64,000 bases of DNA from an uncultured Helicobacter sp. (lineage in GTDB: Bacteria; Campylobacterota; Campylobacteria; Campylobacterales; Helicobacteraceae), in the NCBI RefSeq assembly GCF_937906905.1, contig NZ_CALERY010000027.1:48393-112392 (forward strand), written 5' to 3'. Below are positions 44,089 to 52,915 of the stretch, piece by piece (within the stretch, counting starts at the first letter, position 1; each line of letters starts with the position of its first letter). Both the position numbers and the translations under genes were made by a program. The notes beneath the pieces were generated by a model. It was not told where the DNA came from and ran no database searches. It saw only the letters and a list, made by a program, of their open reading frames with translations.

Positions 44089-46685
44089 TATTTCACTCCT
44101 CGCAGCTGGTAGGTAATATCCCCTGCGCCAAACCCTATCGCAATTCCGCTTTTTAGTGTAGTAAGCAGTGTGTCGTTGTGGTAGATTTCTAGTGTGTTGC
44201 CATTGCGCTGGGTGCGCGTGGCGATGATAGGGTTATAGCGTGCAAAAAGCGTGGCAAAATCCACCTCTCTAGGCTGTTCTCCAGCGCGCCAAACGGGCAG
44301 TATGACAAGCCTACCATCGCCAGAAAACGCACCCTCAAAGCATTCTTGAAAGGCTTGTAGATTATCAAAAAGCCGCGAGAATTTATGTGGCTGCCAAATT
44401 GCGCTGATATTTGTAATATCTCGCAGACACGCATAGACTTGGAGAGACTGGATTGTGGCTTTAATTTCTGTGGGGTGATGGGCGTAGTCATCGATAATTG
44501 TAAGCTCGTTTGTGCAGAGGATATCAAAGCGCTTTTTGATTCCAGCGAAGTTTTTGAGATTTTTTCGCACTTGCTCAATGTGCGCGCTAGGATAGCTAGA
44601 GTGGCAAGCTAGTTTAGATTCTAGGGCAGAATCCTGGCTTTGGCAATCTTGGCGCATGGATTCTAGGGCGCTAAGTATAGCTAGTGAGGCATTTTGTGCG
44701 ACATGCTCCCCTAATCCCCACACAGCAAACTCCCCTAAATCCCGCAGATGAAATTTTGTATAGGGCATATCATCTTCTAGGACATAGGAGATATTGCTAA
44801 TGTCTTTTGCAGGGTCTAGGTGCAGACTTGGGATAGTAATACCACGCAAGAACTCATCGCTATCATTTACGCAGCGCACGCTCGCCTTGCCTAGGAACTC
44901 CTCATACGCAGCGCGTAGCACGCCCACATCGTGCCCGTAGGTCTCCATATGCTCTGGCTCGGCATTTGGGACGATGGCGAAGTAGGGATTGGAATTTAGA
45001 AAACTTTTATCAGATTCATCAGCTTCAAAGATAATGCTCTCACTTTGAGCTTCACGGACATTTGAGTGGAATTCCTTGCTCTCTGCACCAATAATCGCAC
45101 CAAACTCTGGGAAAATACTACTAAGCATAGCGCTAATGCTGGATTTCCCATGTGCGCCACACACGCTAAAGACACGCTTAGAATCCAAAATAAGTCTTAG
45201 CGCTTGCTCGCGCGAGAAAACAGGGATATGCTTTTGCTTAGCTTGGATAATTTCGGGGTTGTCTTGAGTAATAATCGCGGAGTGGATAATGAGATCTTGA
45301 TTGGTAATCGCACTGGCATCATGGGGAATGTGGATTTGCACACCAAGTGAGCGCAAGTAGTGCGTGGTAGGCGAGTGGGCGATGTCGCTACCGCTGATAG
45401 TCGCACCTTGTGCGCGCAAATATTTGGCAAGCCCCGAGATCCCAATCCCGCCGATTCCTATAAAGTGGATTCTGGCTTTATGCAACGGAGGGATCTTAGG
45501 TTTTGGTGCGATGGCAATGTGGGCGTGCTTGTATGCCGTATAAAAAGCTGCAAGCTCTTCTAGGATATCTTTCATCTGCTCTGTGGGATAGACAAGTGCG
45601 ATTCGCACATAGTTTGCCCCAGCATTTTCTCTGCCTAAAAACCTCCCTGGTAGCACGAGAATCCCAGTTTGCTCATAGAGCTGCGTGGTGAAAGCAAGAT
45701 CATCTTCCACAGGTAGCCAGATGTAAAAGCTATAAGGCGCTATGGGGACATCGGGAAAAAGCGTTTGAGCGAGAGCGAGATTGTGGCTGTAGATTTTGCG
45801 AATCTCTAGCGCGCTTTGCTCATCTCTCCATGCTACTGCACTTGCTCTTGCCAGAGGTAGGGGCTGGGCGAGCCCAGCATAAGTGCGATAAACCTGGTAG
45901 CGCGCGAGAATCTCCCTATCCCCCGCGATAAATCCACTACGAAGTCCAGGCGCACTGCTGCGCTTGGAAATGGAATTTAGCGCTAGGATATTTTTAAATG
46001 TGGGATTACCCGCCTTAATGCTTGCCTGTAAAATCCCTGCCGGTGCATTGCTGTGTAAAAAAGTGGATTCTAGCGTGTCTGGCAGCTTATAAATCTCACT
46101 ATAACACTCATCGCAAAGCAGGACAAAATCATACTCTAGTGCCTTTTGCACCCAGCCTGTGAGCTCTTCGAGACTTAGTGTGCTGCCTGTTGGATTATTG
46201 GGCGAGTTTAGTATGACGAGATTTGCGAGCTTGCATTCCTCTATGGTTAGGTTTGGCTTGAAGTTGTTTTCTTGGGTTAGGGGCATGTAGATTGTTTTTG
46301 CCCCACTGGCAATTGCAGCGCCCTCATAGATTTGGTAGAAAGGATTTGGGTGGGCGATGACAGGGGAGGTTATGTCTGCGAGATAAAATTGCGGAAAATT
46401 AAACAACGCTTCGCGCGTGCCAAATGTTGGGATAAGCTGTGCAGAATCTAGCGCAATACCATAGCGAGCGCGGATAAAATCCAGCATAGCCTCTTTGAGA
46501 TAGGGCATGCCAGCAGAGGGTGGATAGTAGCGGAGATCGCTAGCATGATCGCGCAGAGCGTGAGTGATGGATTCTGGTGTGTCAAGCTGGGGTTCGCCGA
46601 TAGTGAGCTTGCGCACAGGCTGTTTTGGTGTGATAGATGCGATAAGGGCTTGGAGTCGCTCAAAAGGATAAGGCTCAAACTGCAT
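44088..46685 (-). CDS. murC: Fusion of a PLP aminotransferase (DapC-like) with UDP-N-acetylmuramate-alanine ligase MurC
   Basis: One 865-residue frame carries two whole enzymes. Residues about 1-385 are a class I/II aminotransferase: VILNSPNNPTGS, LCDECYSEIY and the PLP lysine K241 in SISKRSSAPGLRSGF; this type often serves as succinyldiaminopimelate aminotransferase (DapC). Residues about 404-865 are MurC, which joins L-alanine to UDP-MurNAc: IHFIGIGGIGISGLA, the ATP loop CGAHGKSSIS, FEADESDKSFL and DDYAHHPTEIKA. The linker is about 17 Lys/Pro-rich residues; there is no ATG and no ribosome site at the MurC start, only a TTG (Leu401) without one. In H. pylori the two genes are adjacent but separate, as I recall. 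The fusion would unite a step of diaminopimelate supply with the first amino acid addition of peptidoglycan. Confidence 0.85.
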   Translation of the reverse strand: MQFEPYPFERLQALIASITPKQPVRKLTIGEPQLDTPESITHALRDHASDLRYYPPSAGMPYLKEAMLDFIRARYGIALDSAQLIPTFGTREALFNFPQFYLADITSPVIAHPNPFYQIYEGAAIASGAKTIYMPLTQENNFKPNLTIEECKLANLVILNSPNNPTGSTLSLEELTGWVQKALEYDFVLLCDECYSEIYKLPDTLESTFLHSNAPAGILQASIKAGNPTFKNILALNSISKRSSAPGLRSGFIAGDREILARYQVYRTYAGLAQPLPLARASAVAWRDEQSALEIRKIYSHNLALAQTLFPDVPIAPYSFYIWLPVEDDLAFTTQLYEQTGILVLPGRFLGRENAGANYVRIALVYPTEQMKDILEELAAFYTAYKHAHIAIAPKPKIPPLHKARIHFIGIGGIGISGLAKYLRAQGATISGSDIAHSPTTHYLRSLGVQIHIPHDASAITNQDLIIHSAIITQDNPEIIQAKQKHIPVFSREQALRLILDSKRVFSVCGAHGKSSISAMLSSIFPEFGAIIGAESKEFHSNVREAQSESIIFEADESDKSFLNSNPYFAIVPNAEPEHMETYGHDVGVLRAAYEEFLGKASVRCVNDSDEFLRGITIPSLHLDPAKDISNISYVLEDDMPYTKFHLRDLGEFAVWGLGEHVAQNASLAILSALESMRQDCQSQDSALESKLACHSSYPSAHIEQVRKNLKNFAGIKKRFDILCTNELTIIDDYAHHPTEIKATIQSLQVYACLRDITNISAIWQPHKFSRLFDNLQAFQECFEGAFSGDGRLVILPVWRAGEQPREVDFATLFARYNPIIATRTQRNGNTLEIYHNDTLLTTLKSGIAIGFGAGDITYQLRGVK

Positions 46686-46811
46686 GGTGCTCCTTGAAGG
46701 TGATATGGCATATAAGGCGCTGTGCTATGCTGGCGTGGCTGTTACGGGCGTATTGTATGCAAAAAATACTAAAATTCCTTTTATAGCCTTGATTTTTTTT
46801 CAAAGCACTGC

Positions 46812-46817
46812 TAGAAT
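46812..46817 (+). promoter_or_regulatory. Candidate -10 box for the tRNA cluster
   Basis: TAGAAT lies 27 bases before the tRNA-Gly gene, after a T-rich run. Confidence 0.35.
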
Positions 46818-46843
46818 TACGCCTTTATTTACAGAATCTGTTT

Positions 46844-46918
46844 GCGGGAATAGCTCAGTGGTAGAGCACAACCTTGCCAAGGTTGGGGTCGCGGGTTCGA
46901 TCCCCGTTTCCCGCTCCA
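46844..46918 (+). tRNA. tRNA-Gly (GCC)
   Basis: A complete cloverleaf of 75 bases with encoded CCA: acceptor GCGGGAA paired with TTCCCGC, anticodon loop TTGCCAA reading GCC, and T arm GGGTTCGATCC. It is the first of four tandem tRNA genes. Confidence 0.95.
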
Positions 46919-46974
46919 CTTTTTAATCATCATCTTTAAATCGTTTTTATAATCCTTGAAGTCAATGGTATCTT

Positions 46975-47060
46975 GCCCGGGTGGTGGAATGGTAGACACA
47001 AGGGACTTAAAATCCCTCGGACATTTGTCCGTGCCGGTTCAAGTCCGGCTCCGGGCACCA
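46975..47060 (+). tRNA. tRNA-Leu (TAA)
   Basis: An 86-base class II tRNA with acceptor GCCCGGG/CCGGGC, a variable arm (CGGACATTTGTCCG), anticodon loop CTTAAAA reading TAA, and encoded CCA. Confidence 0.94.
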
Positions 47061-47072
47061 CTCGGGGTTTAA

Positions 47073-47147
47073 GGCGACATAGCCAAGTGGTAAGGCAGGA
47101 GCCTGCAAAGCTCTGATTCCCCAGTTCGAATCTGGGTGTCGCCTCCA
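47073..47147 (+). tRNA. tRNA-Cys (GCA)
   Basis: A 75-base tRNA with acceptor GGCGACA/TGTCGCC, anticodon loop CTGCAAA reading GCA, T arm CAGTTCGAATCTG and encoded CCA. Confidence 0.94.
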
Positions 47148-47173
47148 AATTACTTCGATTTTTCTACAATATG

Positions 47174-47261
47174 CGGGAGATGGCTGAGTGGTTGAAAGCG
47201 GCGGTCTTGAAAACCGTTGAGGGTAACACCTCCGGGGGTTCGAATCCCTCTCTCCCGGCCA
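47174..47261 (+). tRNA. tRNA-Ser (TGA)
   Basis: An 88-base class II tRNA with acceptor CGGGAGA/TCTCCCG, anticodon loop CTTGAAA reading TGA, a long variable arm, discriminator G and encoded CCA. Starting one base earlier (47173) would add a G opposite the discriminator. Confidence 0.92.
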
Positions 47262-47355
47262 CCTGTTTTATTTCCACAAAAATTTACAGCGATGATTATT
47301 GAAGTGATATTTAGATTCTGGTTGCTAATCGTCCTTTGCTACATAAAGAGTAAGA

Positions 47356-47793
47356 ATGAAAATATCCCTACCATTAGGCGTGATGGCAATGCTGATAATT
47401 GGCGGCTGTGGTAGCGATATACCAAAGAGCATAAAAGAGTATCAAAAGCTTTCAAAAGTGGAGCTAGACGCGGTGTTTGATAGGTACTGAGTAAAAGTCA
47501 AAAACTCTAGCAACTATCCAAATAAAGGTGAAATTGATGATATGGTAGGGGCGATTCTTCAATCTCGCGGCAATGCGGCTGGCGATTTAGATAGTGAGAT
47601 GGCAGAGCAAGGCTATGCTCAAGCAGATCTAGCAATACTATGGCTTAGCTGGTATGGGTTTATAACTGATAAAGAGCTTGCGAAGTTTGGCAACGATATG
47701 CTCGCAGAATATGTGCGATGCGGGAGAGTTGTTATAGCTGCTAATAAAAGTGGTCGCAATGATCATATTAACTATGTATTGGGGATAAATTAG
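47356..47793 (+). pseudogene. Small lipoprotein gene with an in-frame TGA
   Basis: The frame opens at ATG 47356 (MKISLPLGVMAMLIIGGCGS, lipobox IGGC with C18), stops at TGA 47488-47490 after 44 residues, and continues open in the same frame to TAG 47791-47793. The downstream part (KNSSNYPNKGEIDDMVGAIL and on) looks like a real protein domain. A single base change (TGG or CGA to TGA) would explain the break. The ATG at 47542 might allow the second part to be made but without a signal peptide. I do not recognise the family. It lies just after the tRNA cluster. Confidence 0.65.
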
Positions 47794-47873
47794 ATAAATC
47801 ACGCTTGCTTACTGCTTTATTTGCTGCCAAGTAGCCATAGACTTTGATAGGCTTATGAGATTGCTTGTAGAGA

Positions 47874-48314
47874 TCACGCAAGGCTTATATTTTCTAATAA
47901 TTCAATACTATCGCCCCAAATCAGCAGCGCATCGACACAATGCTGATGGGCATGGAGATTTTGCAATGCTTTTTGTAACTCTTGAGTAGCAGAGGGGCTG
48001 GCAGATTGTGCTAGATTCTCGTATGTTTGGAGTGCGGCGATACTGGTATAGATTTTTTCTAGCTTTTTTGGGGTGATAGCGTAGCGTGGAGAGAGGCTGC
48101 TAGATGAGAATCTTTTCACTTCGATAAAATGCAGCACATCATTCTTCAATGCGATAATATCAATCTCTCCAAATCGTGTGGAGCAGTTACGCGCCAGAAT
48201 CCTAAATCCCCTAGATTCTAGCCACGCGCATGCTTTATCCTCGCCCACTTTACCCATGACTCTTGCACTTTTGGCTTTTGGGGCACGGCGCGCAGCATGC
48301 ACACGCTTTTCCAT
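47874..48314 (-). CDS. yraN: YraN/UPF0102-family endonuclease-like protein
   Basis: A 146-residue protein of the YraN family, with GKVGEDKACAWLESRGFRI at the start and the PD-(D/E)XK-like core RFGEIDIIALKNDVLHFIEVKRF. Family members are thought to process nucleic acids or act in recombination, but the role is not settled. It follows hom by seven bases; the same pair is in H. pylori. The N-terminus is rich in Arg/Lys. Confidence 0.88.
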   Translation of the reverse strand: MEKRVHAARRAPKAKSARVMGKVGEDKACAWLESRGFRILARNCSTRFGEIDIIALKNDVLHFIEVKRFSSSSLSPRYAITPKKLEKIYTSIAALQTYENLAQSASPSATQELQKALQNLHAHQHCVDALLIWGDSIELLENISLA

Positions 48315-48321
48315 GTGGCGC

Positions 48322-49668
48322 CTACTCTTCTATGCGGATAATGACAGGACGCTGGCGCACAGATTCTAGTGCTTGCAGACCTTTTATGGCATTTTGGATA
48401 GCGAGCTCTGAAGTCTCATGTGTAGCTAGCAAAATCTTGGCGCACTCTGGCTGGTTTAAGCCGTCTATGCTGCTTATCTGGCTTGGTGTAGAATCCGTAT
48501 GCGCAGGCTTTTGGGGCTTTTGCAAAAATGTGCTAATGGAAATAGCGTTTTTGCTAAGGATTGCGGTGATTTTCTCCAGCACTCCGTGTTTATCATCAGC
48601 AAGAATACGCATGTAGTATTTGCTCTTTATCTGCTCTTTGGGGGTAATGCTATACTGCTGTTCAGTGATAAAGCCAAGCATAGCACTTGGTTGGAGACTT
48701 TGGCTTATGTGGTAGCTGCGTGCTATGGCGATGAGATCGCTTATTACAGAGCTTGCGGTTGGATTCCCACCAGCTCCAGCTCCATAATATACACTCTCAC
48801 CTGTGCAGTCCCCCACCACACTCACAGCATTCATTACACCATCGACATCTGCTAGCAGTTTTTCTTCATCAATCATTGTTGGATGCACGCGCAACTCAAT
48901 TTCATTGCCATGCTTTTTGGCAATTCCCAGCAGTTTTATGCAGTAGCCAAATTCTTTGGCAAACTCAATATCTTCAGGTGCTACCTCGCTAATACCTTCA
49001 ACCAAAATCTCTTCAGGAGCAGCTTTAATCCCATAAGCGATACTCGCAAGGATTAGCAGCTTGTGCGCGGCATCATAGCCATCAATGTCTAGGCTTGGAT
49101 TTGCCTCCGCATAGCCTAGATTCTGGGCTTGCTGTAGGGCTTGTGCGAAATCCCAGCCATCTTGAGCCATTTTGGTTAGGATATAGTTGCTTGTGCCATT
49201 GAGAATCCCCCGTATCGCTAGAATCTCATTTGCGCTCAAACCCACCTTGAGCGCGTTGATAATAGGAATACCGCCACATACACTTGCTTCAAATCCTATG
49301 GGGGTTTTTGCCATACTGGCAAGCTCGTATCGGTGGTAGGCAAGCATGGCTTTATTGGCAGTTACAAATGCTTTGCCTTGTGCGAGTGCAGTTTTGGCGA
49401 TTTGGTAGGGAAGCTCGCGCCCACCCATAAGCTCGACTACAACATCGATTGACTCATCATAAAGCACTTCATCGACATTATCTGTGAGTGGAATTGTGCA
49501 TGCTCGTGCTTTGTTTAGATCTCTTACCACACCCCTTTTGACAATAATCTCCACGCCTGTGCGCGCAGTAATAAGCTCTCTATTTTTTTGTAGAATCTCC
49601 ACAACACTACTGCCCACAACGCCTATACCGATAATCCCGATATAAAGCTCTCTAGCTGGCTTGCCCAT
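48322..49668 (-). CDS. hom: Homoserine dehydrogenase
   Basis: Hom reduces aspartate semialdehyde to homoserine for threonine and methionine synthesis. The NAD(P)-binding start IGIIGIGVVGSSVVEIL, the substrate region GGIPIINALKVGLSANEI and GILNGTSNYIL, and YAEANPSLDIDGYDAAHK are present; the C-terminus is an ACT domain (about 365-448) carrying a Ser/Pro-rich insert (AHTDSTPSQISS). The start is placed at ATG 49668 with GGAG eight bases upstream; a GTG at 49677 is an alternative. It overlaps the end of pyrB by 17 bases. Confidence 0.95.
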   Translation of the reverse strand: MGKPARELYIGIIGIGVVGSSVVEILQKNRELITARTGVEIIVKRGVVRDLNKARACTIPLTDNVDEVLYDESIDVVVELMGGRELPYQIAKTALAQGKAFVTANKAMLAYHRYELASMAKTPIGFEASVCGGIPIINALKVGLSANEILAIRGILNGTSNYILTKMAQDGWDFAQALQQAQNLGYAEANPSLDIDGYDAAHKLLILASIAYGIKAAPEEILVEGISEVAPEDIEFAKEFGYCIKLLGIAKKHGNEIELRVHPTMIDEEKLLADVDGVMNAVSVVGDCTGESVYYGAGAGGNPTASSVISDLIAIARSYHISQSLQPSAMLGFITEQQYSITPKEQIKSKYYMRILADDKHGVLEKITAILSKNAISISTFLQKPQKPAHTDSTPSQISSIDGLNQPECAKILLATHETSELAIQNAIKGLQALESVRQRPVIIRIEE

Positions 49669-50572
49669 GATACTCACTCCCTAGGATAAAAAACTCTAGC
49701 ACCGCCATACGCACCGCCACGCCATTGCGCACTTGGTCAAGCACTTTGCAGCGCGGATCTTTAAGCAGCTCATCTTCAATATCAATGTTATGATGCACAG
49801 GTCCTGGGTGCATGATGATGATATCTCTATCGCCCACAAGCTGACGCGTGAGGCAAAAATCATGTGCATAATCGCGCAGCGATCCATAGTTTTGCTTGCT
49901 GTGTCGCTCCGTCTGTGTGCGTAGCGAGATAATCGCATCGAGAGAATCTATCACCTCACGCACATCATGCGTGCAGGGCAGACTGGTGTGCGTGGGTAGA
50001 AAATGTGGAGGAGCAATGAGTGTTAGATCTACACCATAGCGACAGAGCAGCTCGATATTGCTATTTGCCACGCGCGAAGTCTTGATATCGCCGATAATAC
50101 CTACGCGCTTTCCCGCTAGATTCTGCCCTAGGCATTGTTTGAGCGTGAGAAGATCGAGCAGGGCTTGAGTGGGGTGGGCGTGTGCGCCATCACCACCATT
50201 GATGATAGGGCAGGAGACAGATTTGGTGAGATGCACAGGTGCGCCAGAGCTTTGGTGGCGGATAATGATAGCGTGAGGGCTCATCGCATTGAGATTTGCG
50301 GCGGTATCGCTGATTGTCTCGCCTTTTGAAGTAGAGGAGCGCGAGACATCAAGCCTAGTGATAGAGCCGCCTAAATTTTTCACCGCGCATTCAAAGCTGC
50401 TTAGTGTGCGCGTGGAGTTTTCAAAAAATATGGTGATGATATTGGTGTGGGCTAGGGTTTGTGTTGGGCGCTTAGCACTAGAATCTAAGGTGTTAAGAAA
50501 AAGCGTGGCTTTGCGGAGAATCTGCTCGATTTCATCGATAGACAAGTCGCTTGTCTGGATAAGATGGCGCAT
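49652..50572 (-). CDS. pyrB: Aspartate carbamoyltransferase catalytic chain
   Basis: PyrB makes carbamoyl aspartate in pyrimidine synthesis. The carbamoyl-phosphate motif FFENSTRTLSSFE is near residue 52-64; SPHAIIIRHQSSGAP, GDGAHAHPTQALLDLLTL, VGIIGDIKTSRVANS and MHPGPVHHNIDIED follow as expected. Length 306. No regulatory chain gene (pyrI) is nearby. The upstream promoter region is shared with a divergent lipoprotein gene. Confidence 0.97.
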   Translation of the reverse strand: MRHLIQTSDLSIDEIEQILRKATLFLNTLDSSAKRPTQTLAHTNIITIFFENSTRTLSSFECAVKNLGGSITRLDVSRSSTSKGETISDTAANLNAMSPHAIIIRHQSSGAPVHLTKSVSCPIINGGDGAHAHPTQALLDLLTLKQCLGQNLAGKRVGIIGDIKTSRVANSNIELLCRYGVDLTLIAPPHFLPTHTSLPCTHDVREVIDSLDAIISLRTQTERHSKQNYGSLRDYAHDFCLTRQLVGDRDIIIMHPGPVHHNIDIEDELLKDPRCKVLDQVRNGVAVRMAVLEFFILGSEYHGQAS

Positions 50573-50603
50573 GGACTTCCTTACAAGTTGGCATAAAAGC
50601 AGC

Positions 50604-50609
50604 TATAAT
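50604..50609 (+). promoter_or_regulatory. Candidate -10 box in the divergent pyrB / lipoprotein region
   Basis: TATAAT on the plus strand is 40 bases before the lipoprotein start. The opposite strand of the same stretch reads TATTATTATAG and could serve pyrB, so the two promoters would overlap. Confidence 0.45.
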
Positions 50610-50648
50610 AATAGCCACTTTTTGCTATATAAAATCTAAAGGAATAGC

Positions 50649-51185
50649 TTGAAGCAGAGTGTAAAAAGCGCATTTAAGGTTGCTAAAAATAGTGCGATAG
50701 CTGGGCTTGTTTGTGTGTTTGGGGCTTGCACGAATTATTTTGAGTCAGGCTATCACCCCCAAATGCTTGAAGAGAAAAAAATCCAAGCCACGAGAAAATT
50801 TCAAACCCTGCGCGATGAGAAAATTGATCTAGTTGTATTTGCTACGCATCTTAATGAAATCGAGCGCACATACTATAAAAATCTGGAGTATTTTTTCGTC
50901 GAGCTCTATGCCCCAAGTCAAGAGCCTATCAACCTTTACCGCGTGCAAATCGAGCTCTCCAACGCAAATGGTGTATGGGAAGAACCACGCTATATGCGAA
51001 AAATTACCCCAGATGAATACGACGCAGTGCTAAAGCCAATCAACAAATGGTCAAGCTGCTATCTCGTGGCATTTGAGAAGCTTTCAATGGAGAAAAGCGA
51101 TAACGCAAAGCTTCGAATCTCAATCGACGGGGAGCCACAGGTGCTAGATTTTAGCTATTTTGTCATTCCATTCCAAGCGATTTAG
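50649..51185 (+). CDS. Lipoprotein of unknown function upstream of tlyA
   Basis: The 178-residue protein starts at a TTG with AAAGGA five bases upstream. A basic N-terminus and hydrophobic stretch end in lipobox VFGAC (C27). The mature part has YYKNLEYFFVELYAPSQ, a beta-rich domain and a C-terminal EPQVLDFSYFVIPF. I recall a hypothetical gene in this neighbourhood in H. pylori near pyrB and tlyA. Function unknown. Confidence 0.78.
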   Translation: MKQSVKSAFKVAKNSAIAGLVCVFGACTNYFESGYHPQMLEEKKIQATRKFQTLRDEKIDLVVFATHLNEIERTYYKNLEYFFVELYAPSQEPINLYRVQIELSNANGVWEEPRYMRKITPDEYDAVLKPINKWSSCYLVAFEKLSMEKSDNAKLRISIDGEPQVLDFSYFVIPFQAI

Positions 51186-51193
51186 CAGAATCT

Positions 51194-52012
51194 ATGCGGC
51201 TTGATAGATTGCTTGTAGTGCTGGGGGAGTTTGACTCTAGGCAGAAAGCACAGGAGGCGATAAAAGCAGGCAAGGTCGCTATCAACGACACCATAGTGCA
51301 AAAGCCAGCATACGAGATTGATGAAACATTAGCAGCCAAAATACTAGAATCCGCGCGAGAATCCAATAATGCTAATGCCCTGGCTTTAGGGTTGGAATCT
51401 AAGCTAGATTCCAACATGCCCAGAATCACTATCATAGATAGAGGGTTTGTCTCGCGTGCAGGCAAGAAACTACAGGGTTTCTTGGAAACATGTGCCAAAA
51501 ATGCGATACCCACAAGCTGGCAGAGCGCGATTGATGTAGGTGCAGCGCGAGGAGGATTTAGCCAAGTGCTACTGACTCATGGAGTGCGGCGTGTTTGCTG
51601 TGTCGATGTGGGGAGTGGGCAACTGCATACAAGCATAGCTACTGACCCGCGTGTGGAAGTGTTTGAGCGCTGTGATATACGAGATTTTGTGCGCAGGTAT
51701 GCTAGGCGTTTTGATGTGGCGGTGTGTGATGTGAGTTTTATTAGCATTGGGTGTATCATCGATGATTTATGCAGGTTAAGCGATGAGCTTATCGTGCTTT
51801 TTAAGCCGCAGTTTGAAGTGGGCAGAGGGATTAAACGAAGCAAGAGAGGGGTGGTGCAAGATAGCGGTGCGATTGATAGCTCTATGCAAGAAGTCATAGT
51901 GATGATAGAAAATCGTGGATTTTGCGTGCGTTTGGTGGCAGAATCTAGCGTGAAAGGAAAGGAAGGAAATGCAGAGTTTTTCATCTATGCTTGCAGAGAA
52001 TCTTGCTCCTAA
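51194..52012 (+). CDS. tlyA: TlyA-family rRNA methyltransferase
   Basis: TlyA enzymes 2'-O-methylate rRNA cytidines and affect capreomycin sensitivity and virulence. An N-terminal S4 RNA-binding domain (MRLDRLLVVLGEFDSRQKAQEAIKAGKVAIN) is followed by a FtsJ-like methyltransferase: SRAGKKLQGFLE, DVGAARGGFSQVLLTHG, VCDVSFISIG and LFKPQFEVGRG. Between the domains is an insert of about 15 residues (ESNNANALALGLESKLDS) with several AGAATC hexamers. Its end overlaps ribF by 44 bases. Confidence 0.93.
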   Translation: MRLDRLLVVLGEFDSRQKAQEAIKAGKVAINDTIVQKPAYEIDETLAAKILESARESNNANALALGLESKLDSNMPRITIIDRGFVSRAGKKLQGFLETCAKNAIPTSWQSAIDVGAARGGFSQVLLTHGVRRVCCVDVGSGQLHTSIATDPRVEVFERCDIRDFVRRYARRFDVAVCDVSFISIGCIIDDLCRLSDELIVLFKPQFEVGRGIKRSKRGVVQDSGAIDSSMQEVIVMIENRGFCVRLVAESSVKGKEGNAEFFIYACRESCS

Positions 52013-52877
52013 GCAGATTACAAGTCTGGCGATTGGGAAGTTTGATGGGATACACTTAGGGCATAGGAAATTGCTAGAGCTGCTAGGAGATCGTGGCGCG
52101 GTGCTAATCATCGATAAAGCGATTGAGCAGAATCTAATTAGCCACAATCCAAGCGTGCAAAATCAAGGCTTCCTTACTTCGCTGCAAGATCGGCTTGATC
52201 GCTTGCCAAATGCCTATGTCGTGGAGTTTGCAAGCGTGGCGCATATGAGCGGGGAGGAGTTTGTCGCTACGCTGCTAGAATCCCTGCCAAGCCTAGAGAC
52301 AATCATTGTGGGCTATGATTTTCGCTTTGGCAGGGATCGGCTCTGTGGGGCGGACGATTTGCGGCGCTTATGTGAGATTAGGCAAAGTAGCCAAGAGCGA
52401 GCGATAGAGGCGATTGTTGTCCCTAAAGTATGCTATGGCGAGATTCCATTGCACGCAAGCGTGATTAAAGACTTTATAAAACACGGAGATATTGCTGTGG
52501 CAAATGCAATGCTAGGGTGGTGTTATAGTGTATCTGGTGAAGTGGTGCGTGGGCAGGGGATAGCGAGCAAGGAGCTTTTTCCCACGATAAATATCCGCGC
52601 TCAAGGCTATGTTTTGCCAGCAAGTGGTGTGTATGCTACGCGTGTAGATGGGAAAATGGCAGTGAGCTTCTTTGGGCATCGTGTTAGCACAGATGGGGAA
52701 TATGCAATAGAGAGCCATATTATTGATAGTGAGATTACACAGGTGCCAGAGCGACTAACGATACAGATGTATAAAAAAATCCGCGAAAATCGCCGCTTTG
52801 ACTCACTCCAAGAGCTTAAGGCTCAAATAGAGTGTGATATTAAGCAGGCACGGGAGATTTTGGAGCAAAGATTATAA
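51969..52877 (+). CDS. ribF: Riboflavin kinase / FAD synthetase
   Basis: RibF phosphorylates riboflavin and adenylates FMN to FAD. The adenylyltransferase domain shows AIGKFDGIHLGHRKLLEL and YDFRFGRDRLCGADDL; the kinase domain shows VSGEVVRGQGIASKELFPTINI. Length 302. The start overlaps the end of tlyA by 44 bases; the later ATG-like options would cut the first strand, so 51969 is kept. The tlyA-ribF order is that of H. pylori. Confidence 0.93.
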   Translation: MQSFSSMLAENLAPKQITSLAIGKFDGIHLGHRKLLELLGDRGAVLIIDKAIEQNLISHNPSVQNQGFLTSLQDRLDRLPNAYVVEFASVAHMSGEEFVATLLESLPSLETIIVGYDFRFGRDRLCGADDLRRLCEIRQSSQERAIEAIVVPKVCYGEIPLHASVIKDFIKHGDIAVANAMLGWCYSVSGEVVRGQGIASKELFPTINIRAQGYVLPASGVYATRVDGKMAVSFFGHRVSTDGEYAIESHIIDSEITQVPERLTIQMYKKIRENRRFDSLQELKAQIECDIKQAREILEQRL

Positions 52878-52915
52878 CCAGCAACAATCTTTTCTGCTTG
52901 ATTGTGTGGTATCTC

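Noticed and set aside
46844..47261. tRNA cluster as an integration site of a mobile element
   Set aside because: No integrase, direct repeat of a tRNA end, or foreign gene block follows; only one decayed lipoprotein gene is present.
47217..47414. 65-codon plus frame over tRNA-Ser
   Set aside because: It begins inside the tRNA gene and is in a different frame from the lipoprotein.
47488..47490. TGA as a selenocysteine codon in the lipoprotein
   Set aside because: The flanking residues do not resemble any selenoprotein, no downstream SECIS-like hairpin is apparent, and a nonsense mutation is simpler.
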